Origin: Aeromicrobium sp. Sec7.5
Lineage (GTDB): Bacteria > Actinomycetota > Actinomycetes > Propionibacteriales > Nocardioidaceae
Assembly (NCBI RefSeq): GCF_036867135.1
Contig: NZ_JBAJIJ010000001.1
Coordinates: 2,046,001-2,110,000 of the forward strand
Length of the DNA stretch: 64,000 bases
Direction of reading: 5' to 3'
Below are positions 50,109-59,854 of the stretch, one piece after another. The notes beneath the pieces are model-generated. The model was not told the origin of the DNA, made no database searches, and was given only the letters and a program-made list of their open reading frames with translations. Each line of letters begins with the position of its first letter. Within the stretch, counting starts at the first letter, position 1. Position numbers and translations under genes: made by a program.

Positions 50109-50690
50109 ATGCGCAGAGACGGGGACGCGAGCCGCCGACGACTCCTGGCCGCGGCCACGGAGGAGTTCGCCACCCATGGGCTGGCCGGCGCGCGCGTCGA
50201 CCGCATCGCCGGGACCGCCAAGGTCAACAAGCAGCAGATGTACGCCTGGTTCGGGTCCAAGGACGGCCTCTTCGACGCCGTCTTCGCCGCGCAGCTGCAC
50301 CGCATCGTCGACGCGGTCCCGTTCACCGCGGACGACCTCCCGGGCTACGCCGTCGCCCTCTACGACAGCTACCTCACCGATCCGGAGATCATCCGCCTGG
50401 TCGGCTGGAACCGGCTCGAGCGCGTCCCGGTCGGCGACCTTCTGGCCGGCCACGGCGCCCTCACCGAGCCCAAGCGGGCCGCGCTCGAGCAGGCTCAGGC
50501 CGACGGGCTGGTGGTCGACACCGTCACCCCGGACCTTCTCTACGCCATGGTGATCGGCATCGCCGGTTCGTGGTCACCACTCAGCGGCACCCTCACCGCC
50601 GCCCCGGACGACGACGAGGGCGCCCACCGTCACCGACGCACCGCCCTGCGCGAGACCGTCGCCCGGGCCTTCGTGCCCGACCGCGGCTAG
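50109..50690 (+). CDS. TetR-family repressor
   Basis: 193 residues. The N-terminal helix-turn-helix is RRRLLAAATEEFATHGLAGARVDRIAGTAKVNKQQMYAWFGSKDGLFDAVF, followed by a C-terminal ligand domain of the TetR_C_33/DUF1956 type. ATG at 50109 has TAGGGT exactly six bases upstream, so no leader. It is divergent from the SDR gene across the 14-bp palindrome and probably represses both. Confidence 0.93.
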   Translation: MRRDGDASRRRLLAAATEEFATHGLAGARVDRIAGTAKVNKQQMYAWFGSKDGLFDAVFAAQLHRIVDAVPFTADDLPGYAVALYDSYLTDPEIIRLVGWNRLERVPVGDLLAGHGALTEPKRAALEQAQADGLVVDTVTPDLLYAMVIGIAGSWSPLSGTLTAAPDDDEGAHRHRRTALRETVARAFVPDRG

Positions 50691-50778
50691 GCGTCGCGGA
50701 CGTCGCCGGCGTCCCCTCGGCCCGCGCGGCGCTACGGTGGGCGTGCCCGGTTCACCGACCACGTCGAGGATGACCACC

Positions 50779-51654
50779 ATGTCGCACGTCGCTCCCCAGA
50801 AGGTCGTGCTCCACGGACACGAGCTCTCCTACGCCGACAACGGTGAGGGTCCTGTCGTGCTGTTCATCCACGGCATCCTCGGCTCGCAGCAGCAGTGGTC
50901 GCACCTGGTCGACCGGATGGACGATGACCACCGCGTGGTGCTGCCCGACCTGTTCGGTCACGGCGAGTCGGCCAAGCCCGTGGGCGACTACTCGCTCAGC
51001 GCCCACGCCGCCACGATGCGCGACCTGCTGGACCACCTCGGCGTCGAGCGCGTCACCCTCGTGGGGCACTCCCTCGGCGGCGGCATCGCAATGCAGTTCT
51101 TCTACCTCTTCCCCGAGCGGGTCGAGCGCCTCGTGCTGGTCTCCAGCGGCGGCCTCGGCCGCGAGGTCAACGTCGTCCTGCGCGCCGCGACCCTCCCGGG
51201 CGCCGCCCAGGTGCTGAGCGTCGCGGCGTCGGCGCCCGTGCTCTCGCAGGTGGAGGCCTTGGGCAACCTCGCGACGAGGGCCGGCTGGCGGCCCGGTGCC
51301 GACATCAGTGCGATCTGGAAGGGATTCAGCTCCCTCGGCGACCGCGAGAGCCGCCGCTCGTTCCTGGCCACGACCCGTGCCGTGATCGACATCGGCGGGC
51401 AGAGCATCAGTGCTCACGACCACCTCGAGGACTCGCTCCCCATCCCGACGCTGATCGTGTGGGGCTCGAAGGACCACATGATCCCCGCCTCCCACGCGCG
51501 CAGCGTCGAGCAGTCGCTGCCGGAGTGCCAGGTCGAGATCTTCGACGGTGCGGGCCACTTCCCCCACCTGGACGACCCCGACCGGTTCGCCCGGCTGCTG
51601 CGCGACTTCATCGCGTCCGGTGGGACCACCGACGGCTCGACGCGCGCCGACTGA
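50779..51654 (+). CDS. Alpha/beta hydrolase
   Basis: 291 residues. Catalytic triad: Ser98 in GHSLGG (96-101), Asp in LIVWGSKDHMIP, His in GAGHFPHLDDP. The oxyanion HG motif FIHGILGS is at about 29-36. ATG at 50779 was chosen for GAGGA eight bases upstream over two earlier in-frame starts. Related to epoxide-hydrolase-like and lipase-like actinobacterial enzymes; substrate unknown. Its TGA abuts the convergent gene's stop (TGATCA). Confidence 0.9.
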   Translation: MSHVAPQKVVLHGHELSYADNGEGPVVLFIHGILGSQQQWSHLVDRMDDDHRVVLPDLFGHGESAKPVGDYSLSAHAATMRDLLDHLGVERVTLVGHSLGGGIAMQFFYLFPERVERLVLVSSGGLGREVNVVLRAATLPGAAQVLSVAASAPVLSQVEALGNLATRAGWRPGADISAIWKGFSSLGDRESRRSFLATTRAVIDIGGQSISAHDHLEDSLPIPTLIVWGSKDHMIPASHARSVEQSLPECQVEIFDGAGHFPHLDDPDRFARLLRDFIASGGTTDGSTRAD

Positions 51655-52605
51655 TCAGACGTCGAGCGTGCGGACCCTCCGGGTCACGTGCGTACCGACC
51701 TTCTCGAGGAAGACGATCTCCCCGAACTCGAGGGTCGACCAGTCGTCGACCTCCTCGGTCAGGGGCTCGGAGGCGAAGACCGCGGCCGTGGCCTGGTCGA
51801 CCGAGCACGTCCGGAAGCCGTAGGTCGTGTCGTCGTGCTCGAAGTCACGACCCATCAGCAGGTACATCGGCTCCAGGAGCATGCCGAGCGCGAACTCGTC
51901 CGTGCCCGGCTCGGCCTGCCGCAGCTTCCGCCAGTCACCCTCCGGGTCGCTCTCGCCGCGCAGGCCCGTCCCGGTGTTGACGCCGATGACTCGGCCGGGC
52001 GAGACGAGGGCCATCTTCAGCTTGGCGAGCCCGCCCAGGTCGAGGTCCTGCATGGCCTGCACGACGAGCCGTACCAGCTTCTCGACCGCCCGCTGGACGT
52101 CGTCGTCGCTGTCGCCCTCGAGCAGGGACAGCAGCAGGACGTAGAGGAACTCAGTGTCAGTGGTGCCGCTCATCTGCTCCAGGTACCGGTCCTGGCAGTG
52201 CGCCAGCAGCTCGCGCTGCAGCAGCTTCCAGCTCGGCAGGTCGCCGTTCTGGGCGACGATCCACGGCGTCTCGCGATAGGAGAACGGATGACAGTTCTCG
52301 TCGGCCAGGACGGTGAGCGAGTTGTAGTCGGCCGCCCGCACGTGGGCCAGCAGCGTACTGGCCTGCAGGCTGGGCACGATGGTCTCGACGTTGTCGTCGT
52401 AGAAGGCCGCCATCGGCCGGTGGTAGAGCAGCGGCTCCTCCGGCTTCAGGAGGTGCTCGCTCCAGATGCCGAAGCCCCACCCGGCGAGCTGGAGCTGGGG
52501 ATGCCGCTCCGAGTCGAGGGTCTGGTTGACGAGGCTGTTCTCCGGCTTCAGGAGGAGGTTCTCGAGCGGGATCTCCGGTCCGATGTAGGCGAGAACTCGG
52601 CACAT
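51655..52605 (-). CDS. Class II glutamine amidotransferase-like protein
   Basis: 316-residue Ntn hydrolase fold with the catalytic Cys2 after Met1 (MCRVLAYIGP), and WIVAQNGDLPSWKLLQ containing the oxyanion Asn-Gly. Class II amidotransferases such as EgtC/GatD release ammonia or cleave gamma-glutamyl bonds. No ergothioneine genes are nearby, so EgtC is not supported. GAGGG precedes the ATG. Specific function unknown. Confidence 0.88.
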   Translation of the reverse strand: MCRVLAYIGPEIPLENLLLKPENSLVNQTLDSERHPQLQLAGWGFGIWSEHLLKPEEPLLYHRPMAAFYDDNVETIVPSLQASTLLAHVRAADYNSLTVLADENCHPFSYRETPWIVAQNGDLPSWKLLQRELLAHCQDRYLEQMSGTTDTEFLYVLLLSLLEGDSDDDVQRAVEKLVRLVVQAMQDLDLGGLAKLKMALVSPGRVIGVNTGTGLRGESDPEGDWRKLRQAEPGTDEFALGMLLEPMYLLMGRDFEHDDTTYGFRTCSVDQATAAVFASEPLTEEVDDWSTLEFGEIVFLEKVGTHVTRRVRTLDV

Positions 52606-52693
52606 GCGCTTCCCTCACTGACGATGGTCTGGGGCGGGGACGTCGCCGCAGGTGCTGCCCGCTGCCGCCTCTCCCGGCGGTCGCGCCCCGAGA

Positions 52694-52891
52694 CTACTTC
52701 TCGGACTCGCGGACCGCAGCGAGGGCGCCGCACACCGTCAGCACGGTGACCGCCGCGCACGCCAGGAACGTGCCGAGCTCCCCACCGCGCACCGACACGA
52801 AGGCCCCGAACGCCCCGGCCGCCGCGCACACCGCCAGCACCACGGCGTTGGCGCGCAGCGCGAAGCGCGCCCACGGGGGTCGTCGTCGCAT
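52694..52891 (-). CDS. Small two-helix membrane protein
   Basis: 65 residues starting MRRRPPWARFALRANAV (ATG 52889-52891, GAGG eight bases upstream; a GTG two codons earlier is possible). Two hydrophobic helices fall at about 13-31 and 40-58. Arg-rich N-terminus suggests it faces the cytoplasm. No family recognised. Confidence 0.7.
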   Translation of the reverse strand: MRRRPPWARFALRANAVVLAVCAAAGAFGAFVSVRGGELGTFLACAAVTVLTVCGALAAVRESEK

Positions 52892-52995
52892 CGGCACGGC
52901 CTCACCTGCTGTCCTCGTCCACGAGCAACCTAGACGCGCCCCGGCCGATCCGCAGGCGGACGAGCGGCGTCACCCCCGCCCGCTTAGCCTGAGGC

Positions 52996-53136
52996 ATGGG
53001 CATGAAGAAGAGGGCCGGAGCACTGGGTGTCGCCAAGATGGTCTACGACCAAGCCCGCAAGCCCCAGAACCAGGCACGGATCAAGCGAGCGGTCGAGCAG
53101 GTCAGGTCCCGGCGAAACCAGGGCCGGCCGCGCTGA
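52996..53136 (+). CDS. 46-residue basic small protein
   Basis: Begins MGMKKRAGALGVAKMVYDQA and ends RSRRNQGRPR, with a single long amphipathic helix pattern and net positive charge; similar short proteins occur in other actinobacteria as far as I recall. GAGG lies directly before the ATG, and TAGCCT five bases upstream could be a -10. Its last 35 bases overlap the 3' end of the convergent DUF2254 gene. Possible nucleic-acid or membrane-surface binding; unproved. Confidence 0.6.
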   Translation: MGMKKRAGALGVAKMVYDQARKPQNQARIKRAVEQVRSRRNQGRPR

Positions 53137-54505
53137 GGTCGAGCCGCTCCCGACTCGCCGCGAGCCGCGCCAGCGACTCGCGCACGGCGGCCGGGTCGTC
53201 GTCGAGCCCGCGCAGCTGCTCCTCGAGCGCGTCGAGCTGCCGCCCGAGCTCCTCGTGCACCCCGCCCTCGTCCGTGCCGTACGCCAGCTCGTCGATCGCC
53301 TGCAGGAATCGCGCCACCAGGGCCGGGCTGTCGGCGCCGTGATGGCGCATCGGCGACAGCGACGCGTGGATGCGGTCAGCCGGTAGCACCTGCGCCGTGA
53401 CAACGCGCAGGTCGCCCGCCTCGTCGGCCAGACCAGCCGGAAGCTGCGCCATCGCCGCGGTGCGCGCGGTGATGGCACTCAGGTGGCCGAGGGCGTGCAC
53501 GGCCGTCGTCGGGTCGTTCACGCCGGGCGAGAGGGCCCGGAGGGCGATGTCGAGGATCTGCTGGACACCGAAGTCGACGTCCTCCGAGGCCGTGCGCTCG
53601 TACCCGACCACGTGGGCGCAGCGCACGGCGTCCTCGATCGCCTCGACGGCCTCGTGATCGGGCGCCGGCGCCTGCGCACTGCTCCACCAGTAGGCCAGCG
53701 GCGTGCCTGCCACCACGTTCTCGCCCACGAGCCGGGCCTCCTGGATCACGATGCGCCGCTCCGTCGCCGACTCCAGGAGTGCGAGACGGTCGCGGCTCGT
53801 GACGAAACCGCTCTCCGAGGCCGTCACGGCGTGGCGGTCCGACGGCACGAGGATCACCCCGTCGAAGGCGACCGCCGCGCTGTGCCGCTCGGACTCGCGA
53901 TCGATCACGTCCTCGGTCTCGGCATGGATGTCCTTGAGGATGGTCTCGACCCGCAGCTGCGCCGCGAGGTGAGCCAGGAACAGCACGAGCATGACCATGC
54001 TCACGAGCGTCAGGACGAACGCCAGCGTGACCGAGACGCGCGGCACGAACTCCGCCACCGAGTCGTCCTGGGACCGGATCGTCCGCAGCACCGTGATCGC
54101 GAACGCGAACGTGCCGAGGAAGGTCGCGAGGGTCCAGTGCACGTGTCGGTCGCGGGCGAACATCCGCAGCACCCGCGGCGACGCCTGGCTGCTGGCCAGC
54201 TGCAGTGCCACCACGGTGAGCGAGAAGGTCAACGACGTCGCCGTGATGAGCGATCCCGCGATCGACGACAGCACCGAGCGTGCGGTGTCGGCACCGCCGT
54301 TGAACACGAAGGAGTCCACGCCCAGCGGCAGGGCCTCGTCGACCAGGAGGTCGATCCGCGGCAGCGCGAGGCCCACCGCGACGGCCACCAGGATCACCGC
54401 GACCGGGATCGGCCACAGACGTGACTCGACCGACTCCGACAGACGCGCCCAACCACCCCGCCTCCTGGCGCTGGCAGCACGTTGTCCCGACGTAGGCCGA
54501 CTCAC
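53102..54505 (-). CDS. DUF2254 membrane protein
   Basis: 467 residues. Four helices in the first 190 residues with the DUF2254 signature SITATSLTFSLTVVALQLASSQASPRVLRMF, then a cytoplasmic part with NDPTTAVHALGHLSAIT and a C-terminal coiled coil (about 415-460). The family resembles small mechanosensitive or ion-channel-like proteins, but its function is unknown. GTG start at 54503-54505. Ends overlap a convergent small gene. Confidence 0.93.
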   Translation of the reverse strand: MSRPTSGQRAASARRRGGWARLSESVESRLWPIPVAVILVAVAVGLALPRIDLLVDEALPLGVDSFVFNGGADTARSVLSSIAGSLITATSLTFSLTVVALQLASSQASPRVLRMFARDRHVHWTLATFLGTFAFAITVLRTIRSQDDSVAEFVPRVSVTLAFVLTLVSMVMLVLFLAHLAAQLRVETILKDIHAETEDVIDRESERHSAAVAFDGVILVPSDRHAVTASESGFVTSRDRLALLESATERRIVIQEARLVGENVVAGTPLAYWWSSAQAPAPDHEAVEAIEDAVRCAHVVGYERTASEDVDFGVQQILDIALRALSPGVNDPTTAVHALGHLSAITARTAAMAQLPAGLADEAGDLRVVTAQVLPADRIHASLSPMRHHGADSPALVARFLQAIDELAYGTDEGGVHEELGRQLDALEEQLRGLDDDPAAVRESLARLAASRERLDLSAAGPGFAGT

Positions 54506-54521
54506 GACACCCGACTTCCCC

Positions 54522-55610
<1,089 letters not shown>

Positions 55611-55659
55611 GAGGAGCCAGCCTACTGGGCGTGCTGCGACCGGCCGAATCGCCGCCGGG

Positions 55660-56757
55660 TCAGGACGTGGCGAGACGGAACGCGCGCAGCGAGGAGTTGT
55701 ACCAGTCGTCGCGGATGCCGAGGTCGGTCATGCCCAGGCGCCGGCACACGGCCTGCGACGCCTCGTTGGCCGGATCGGTGACGGCGTGCACCTCGCCGAT
55801 GCCGCCGGCGGCTGCCCGCTCGACCAGCGCCCGAGCGGCCTCGGTCGCGTAGCCGCGCCCCTGGACCTCGGGGAACAGGTGCCACCCGATCTCGACGTCC
55901 TGCCGATCCGATCCCGAGCTGGGTGGCAGCGGCACGAGCAGGGCCACGCCCACGGGGTGGGTCTGCCCCTTCGGCACGATCGCCAGCATGGCCGTCGAGG
56001 GATGGGTGCCGGCACGTCCGGGCTGGTTGGCCAGGCCCTCGCGCACCTCCTCGCGGGCCCGGGGGCGGCGGGGGCCGCTCCAGCGCGCGACCTCGGGCCG
56101 CGACCACAGGTCGGCCAGCACGTCGAGGTCGTGCCGCGTGAACCGGCGCAGCACGAGCCGCTCGGTCTCGACGTGCGTGAGGTGCTCGGAGCGGAGCCGG
56201 AAGTGGTGGCCATCGCCGCCGTACCAGGGGTCGGGTCCGATGCCGAGGTCGTCGGCGCCGAGCCGGACGGCCACCGCGGCCGACGGCTCGTTGTGGGGGT
56301 ACATGCCGATCACGAGCTCTTCGTGGCCCGCCACGAACGCCTGCGCGGCGAGGAGGCGCGCGGCCGCCGTGGCGTGTCCGCGACCGTGGGCGTCGGGGTG
56401 CAGGTGCCAGCCGAGCTCGTACTCACCCACGAAGCCGCCGTCGAGGCGCGAGCACCGCGACACGAGCACGCTGCCGACCACGCGGCCGGACGCCGCCTCC
56501 TCGATCGCACGCCGGGCGGCCAGCGGGTCGCCGGCCTCCTCGGCGAGGTAGCCGTCGATCCGTTCCCGCGCCTCGGCCTCACTGGCCATGAGCCGGAACG
56601 GCGGGTTGTCGAGCCACCTGACGACCTCGAGCCGGGAGTGGATCGCCAGCACGTCGGCCGCGTCGGCGTGCTCGAAAGGGCGGAGCCTGAAGCGGTCGGT
56701 CGTGACCTCGGGATACCAGCCCCGCTGCTCCTGGTCGGGCTCGTCCGTGGTCGACAC
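55660..56757 (-). CDS. Tandem GNAT acetyltransferase
   Basis: 365 residues with two complete GNAT domains of the RimJ/RimL type: domain 1 about 18-185 (TDRFRLRPFEHADAADVLAIHS; acetyl-CoA loop HPDAHGRGHATAAARLL) and domain 2 about 190-360 (TERLVLRRFTRHDLDVLADLWSR; VQGRGYATEAARALV). Both keep the Q/R-x-x-G-x-G/A loop, so both may bind acetyl-CoA. Substrate unknown. GTG start with CAGACT six bases upstream. Divergent from a small membrane-protein gene. Confidence 0.92.
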   Translation of the reverse strand: MSTTDEPDQEQRGWYPEVTTDRFRLRPFEHADAADVLAIHSRLEVVRWLDNPPFRLMASEAEARERIDGYLAEEAGDPLAARRAIEEAASGRVVGSVLVSRCSRLDGGFVGEYELGWHLHPDAHGRGHATAAARLLAAQAFVAGHEELVIGMYPHNEPSAAVAVRLGADDLGIGPDPWYGGDGHHFRLRSEHLTHVETERLVLRRFTRHDLDVLADLWSRPEVARWSGPRRPRAREEVREGLANQPGRAGTHPSTAMLAIVPKGQTHPVGVALLVPLPPSSGSDRQDVEIGWHLFPEVQGRGYATEAARALVERAAAGGIGEVHAVTDPANEASQAVCRRLGMTDLGIRDDWYNSSLRAFRLATS

Positions 56758-56816
56758 GGCCCCAGTCTGCCTCTCGCGTCCGACGAACCGTCCGACCCGG
56801 GGCCTACGGTCGAGAC
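56758..56816. promoter_or_regulatory. Divergent leaderless promoters (GNAT / membrane protein)
   Basis: Minus: CAGACT (56764-56769), six bases, GTG 56757. Plus: TACGGT (56805-56810), six bases, ATG 56817. Confidence 0.55.
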
Positions 56817-57227
56817 ATGGCTGGAATGGCAGCGCCCGCTGCCCTCGCGCAACGCGACCTCACCCTCGTGGGTGCGGCGTGCGGTGCGGTGCTCCTGATC
56901 GGGGCCGCCGCCCTGCTCGACCTCACCGACGGCCGCGTCGGCGTCGTCACCTCGATCGGCGTCGTGCTGGCGTCCCTCACGGTGCCGCTCGCCGTGGCCC
57001 CGCACCAGCTGTGGAACACCCTGTTCGCGCCACCGGTGCTCCTGATCGGCACCCTCGTGGTCGTCGCGATCGTGGCGCCGGGCGCCATCGCCCCCGAGGG
57101 CATGCCGGATTCCGCAGGCCCGGCCGGCCGGGTGCTCGCCGGCACCGTCGCCAGCGGCGTCACCCTCGCGCTCGCCGAGGTGCTGGCCCTGGCCGCCATC
57201 GGTCTGCGCCGCCTCGGCCTGCACTGA
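56817..57227 (+). CDS. Four-helix membrane protein
   Basis: 136 residues with hydrophobic helices at about 15-35, 42-60, 68-88 and 105-130 and short loops. No motif or family recognised. The TACGGT-N6-ATG arrangement supports the start. A palindromic repeat follows its stop. Confidence 0.78.
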   Translation: MAGMAAPAALAQRDLTLVGAACGAVLLIGAAALLDLTDGRVGVVTSIGVVLASLTVPLAVAPHQLWNTLFAPPVLLIGTLVVVAIVAPGAIAPEGMPDSAGPAGRVLAGTVASGVTLALAEVLALAAIGLRRLGLH

Positions 57228-57244
57228 ACCACCCGGCTGAGTGG

Positions 57245-57344
57245 TTTCGAGGCTCGCGCGCCAGAGCGCGCTCCCACCTCAACCAGCGGGGTTGGCGGAC
57301 GTCCGCCCCTTGAGGTGTGAGCGAGGAACGAGCGAGCCTCGAAA
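57245..57344. repeat. Nested palindromic intergenic repeat
   Basis: The outer arms TTTCGAGGCTCG (57245-57256) and CGAGCCTCGAAA (57333-57344) are perfect complements; the inner arms CACCTCAA (57275-57282) and TTGAGGTG (57310-57317) pair inside. GAGCGAGGAACGAGCG occupies the right half. Similar cruciform repeats are, to my knowledge, widespread between genes in Nocardioidaceae. It lies between convergent genes and could terminate both. Confidence 0.85.
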
Positions 57345-57368
57345 GGGGTTCCTGCACCACCGGGTGAC

Positions 57369-59264
57369 CTAACCGGTCTCCTCGTCGACGAAGCACCAGC
57401 GCCACGCCTCGCCCGGCTCGAAGCTGCGCATGACCGGGTGCCCGGTCTCCTCGAAGTGCCCCGTGGCGTGCTTGCCCTCCGACGAGTCGCAGCACCCCAC
57501 GTGCCCGCACTGCATGCAGATCCGCAGGTGCACCCACGTCGCCCCGTCGCGCAGGCACTCCTCACACCCGGTGGGCGTCAGCGGCGCGGGCACCTCGCAC
57601 GCCTCCCGCAGGTGCTCGCAGGCACCGGCCGGGTCGTACGTCGACCGCAGGTCGACCTCCCGGTCGACGGTCGACTCGTCCTCGGCCAGGCGGTCGAGAA
57701 TCGACTCCTCCACGTCGAGGGCGTTGAGCACGCGCTGCAGCACCGACTGGTCGACGGTGCCTTCGCCCCGGATGCGGATGAGCTCCTGGCGCTCACGTGC
57801 GAGCGTGGCCGCGCGCGCCCGGCTGTACTGCGCCGCCGGGGTCTCGGCGCTGCCGAGCCGCTCCCAGATCGCGTTGGCACGGTCCTGGGCTCGGGTCCGC
57901 AGGCGTTCCAGCACGTCGTCCGAGACGGTGCCGGCGATCTCCTCGTCGAGGTAGCGCAAGCCGGCGTTCGCGGCTGCCTGGTGCACCGTCGCCTCGGTGA
58001 GGTGGTCCTCGTGCCGGTCGGGACCCTGCACCCCCAGCACCCGCACGAGCAAGGGCAGCGTCAGGCCCTGGAGCAGCAGGGTGCCCACTGTCACGACGAA
58101 GGCGATCATGACGAGCACCTCGCGCTGCGGGGTGTCCTCGGGCAGCAGGAACACCGCCGCCAGCGTGACCACGCCGCGCATGCCGGCCCAGCCGATCAGC
58201 AACGGCACGGTCCAGTGCGGCGCCGGGTCGGCCCGCCGCACCGCCGGGATGAGACGGGGCAGGTAGGTGGCCGGGAAGACCCACACCAGCCGCGTGCCGA
58301 TCACGGCGGCCAGGATGACCAGGCTCACCACCGCCACGCGCCCGGCCGAGAGCTCGCTGTCGCCCACGTCAGCCACGATCGACTGCACCTGCAGGCCGAT
58401 CAGCAGGAACGTCGTGTTCTCCAGCACGAACGAGATCGTCGCCCAGTTCATCCGCTCGAACAGGCGCGACGTGGCCGACTGGATGATCGGCGAGGTGTGA
58501 CCGATCAGCAGTCCCGCCACCACCACAGCCAGCACGCCCGACGCATGCGCATCGGTCCCGGCCCAGTGGATCTCCTCGGCCGTCACGTAGGCCAGCCAGG
58601 GGGTCAGCAGCGAGAGGGAGACGTCGGTGAGGTCGTCGGTGATCCGCCGGCGCACCTGAATGACCACGAACGCCACGACCACGCCGATCAGCACGCCACC
58701 CAGCGCCGAGACCAGGAACTCGACGCCGATCTCGAACAGGCTCACCGAGCCCGCGATCGCCGCGATCGAGGTGCGCAGCAGCACGATCGCCGTGGCGTCG
58801 TTGACGAGGCTCTCGCCCTCGAGGATCGTGACGACGCGGCGCGGCAGACCGATGCGGCGGGCGACGGCGGTGGCGGCCACGGCGTCGGGCGGCGCCACGA
58901 CCGCACCCAGCGCGAATCCCACGGCCAGGGGCACGTCGAGGAGCGCACTCGCCAGGAACCCGATGACCGTCGTCGTCACGATGACCAGCGCGATGCTCAG
59001 CAGCGCGATGGGACGACGATTCGCGCGGAAGTCGACGAGCGGCGTGCGGATCGCGGCCGCGTAGAGCAACGGCGGCAGCAGGCCGACGAGCACGATCTCC
59101 GGCGTCAGCTCCACGTCGGGGATGAACGGCACGTACGAGCCGGCGATACCGAACACGATCAGCACCAGCGGCGAGGCGACGGGCAGTCGGCCCGCGAGGG
59201 TCGAGACCGCCACGGCCAGGCTCACGGCGACGACGATGGTCAGGGCGGTGTCCACGAGAGACAT
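57369..59264 (-). CDS. CPA1-type Na+/H+ antiporter with C-terminal UBP zinc finger
   Basis: 631 residues. About 12 helices in residues 1-415 include the antiporter core (VAPPDAVAATAVARRIGLP with the exchanger Asp; NDATAIVLLR). A long cytoplasmic helical region (420-545) follows, then a UBP-type zinc finger (about 550-625): CEHLREACE, CEECLRDGATWVHLRICMQCGHVGCCDSSEGKHATGHFEETGHPVM. The finger's Cys/His ligands are intact. In eukaryotes this finger binds the free ubiquitin C-terminus; bacteria mostly lack ubiquitin, so its ligand here is unknown. ATG at 59262-59264. Confidence 0.92.
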   Translation of the reverse strand: MSLVDTALTIVVAVSLAVAVSTLAGRLPVASPLVLIVFGIAGSYVPFIPDVELTPEIVLVGLLPPLLYAAAIRTPLVDFRANRRPIALLSIALVIVTTTVIGFLASALLDVPLAVGFALGAVVAPPDAVAATAVARRIGLPRRVVTILEGESLVNDATAIVLLRTSIAAIAGSVSLFEIGVEFLVSALGGVLIGVVVAFVVIQVRRRITDDLTDVSLSLLTPWLAYVTAEEIHWAGTDAHASGVLAVVVAGLLIGHTSPIIQSATSRLFERMNWATISFVLENTTFLLIGLQVQSIVADVGDSELSAGRVAVVSLVILAAVIGTRLVWVFPATYLPRLIPAVRRADPAPHWTVPLLIGWAGMRGVVTLAAVFLLPEDTPQREVLVMIAFVVTVGTLLLQGLTLPLLVRVLGVQGPDRHEDHLTEATVHQAAANAGLRYLDEEIAGTVSDDVLERLRTRAQDRANAIWERLGSAETPAAQYSRARAATLARERQELIRIRGEGTVDQSVLQRVLNALDVEESILDRLAEDESTVDREVDLRSTYDPAGACEHLREACEVPAPLTPTGCEECLRDGATWVHLRICMQCGHVGCCDSSEGKHATGHFEETGHPVMRSFEPGEAWRWCFVDEETG

Positions 59265-59374
59265 CGTGACACCGACCCCATCACCCGCGGGAGATCAGCG
59301 GCGAATCGGGATCCTCAACCGATTCCGGAGGCCTCCGTGGCGAAGCGGTGAGATAGCGACCCCTCCCTCCGGCC

Positions 59375-59490
59375 GGCGGTGGATGAGTGACCTCAAGCCG
59401 GCCGCAAGAGGTTACTCACTCACCGCCCGGCGTGGGGAAAGGTCACTCACTCACCGCCACCCCGGGCGGGAGGTCACGGACTCACCGCCC
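59375..59490. repeat. Short interspersed intergenic repeats (CTCACTCACCGCC type)
   Basis: Three direct copies of a 19-20 base motif, GGTYACTCACTCACCGCC-like, at 59409-59428, 59440-59458 and 59471-59490, about 31 bases apart, plus one inverted copy at 59375-59394. They lie between the antiporter start and the divergent MhuD-like gene and could be regulator binding sites or remnants of a repeat family. Confidence 0.8.
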
Positions 59491-59513
59491 GCCCGCCTGA
59501 CAGGATCGGTCCC

Positions 59514-59840
59514 ATGACCGTCATCAAGATCAACGCGATCACCGTTCCGCAGGACTCCGGCGACGAGCTCGCGCACCGCTTCGCCGCGCGTGCGGGTGCC
59601 GTCGACGACGCCGAGGGGTTCGAGGGCTTCGAGCTGCTCAAGCCGACCGACGAGCGCGACCAGTGGCTCGTGCTGAGCCGGTGGCGCGACGAGGAGAGCT
59701 TCCAGGCCTGGGTCGCCTCACCCGCCTTCGCGCACGGGCACCGCTCGGCTGCCGAGCGCAGCGGCGGCGAGGCCCCGAAGCCCGTGTCGACCCACAGCGA
59801 GATCTGGAGCTACGAGGTCGCCGGCGGCTCTGAGGGCTGA
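59514..59840 (+). CDS. MhuD/IsdG-type haem-degrading monooxygenase
   Basis: 108-residue ABM-fold protein. Start VIKINAITVP and the FQAWVASPAFAHGHR segment match mycobacterial MhuD, and the active-site residues Asn7, Trp66 and His74 fall at the expected positions. These enzymes open haem to release iron under ruffled-haem chemistry. ATG at 59514; CAGGAT seven bases upstream may be a -10. Whether the product is mycobilin or biliverdin-like cannot be told. Convergent with ispH. Confidence 0.88.
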   Translation: MTVIKINAITVPQDSGDELAHRFAARAGAVDDAEGFEGFELLKPTDERDQWLVLSRWRDEESFQAWVASPAFAHGHRSAAERSGGEAPKPVSTHSEIWSYEVAGGSEG

Positions 59841-59854
59841 GCCCTCGGGGTCGG

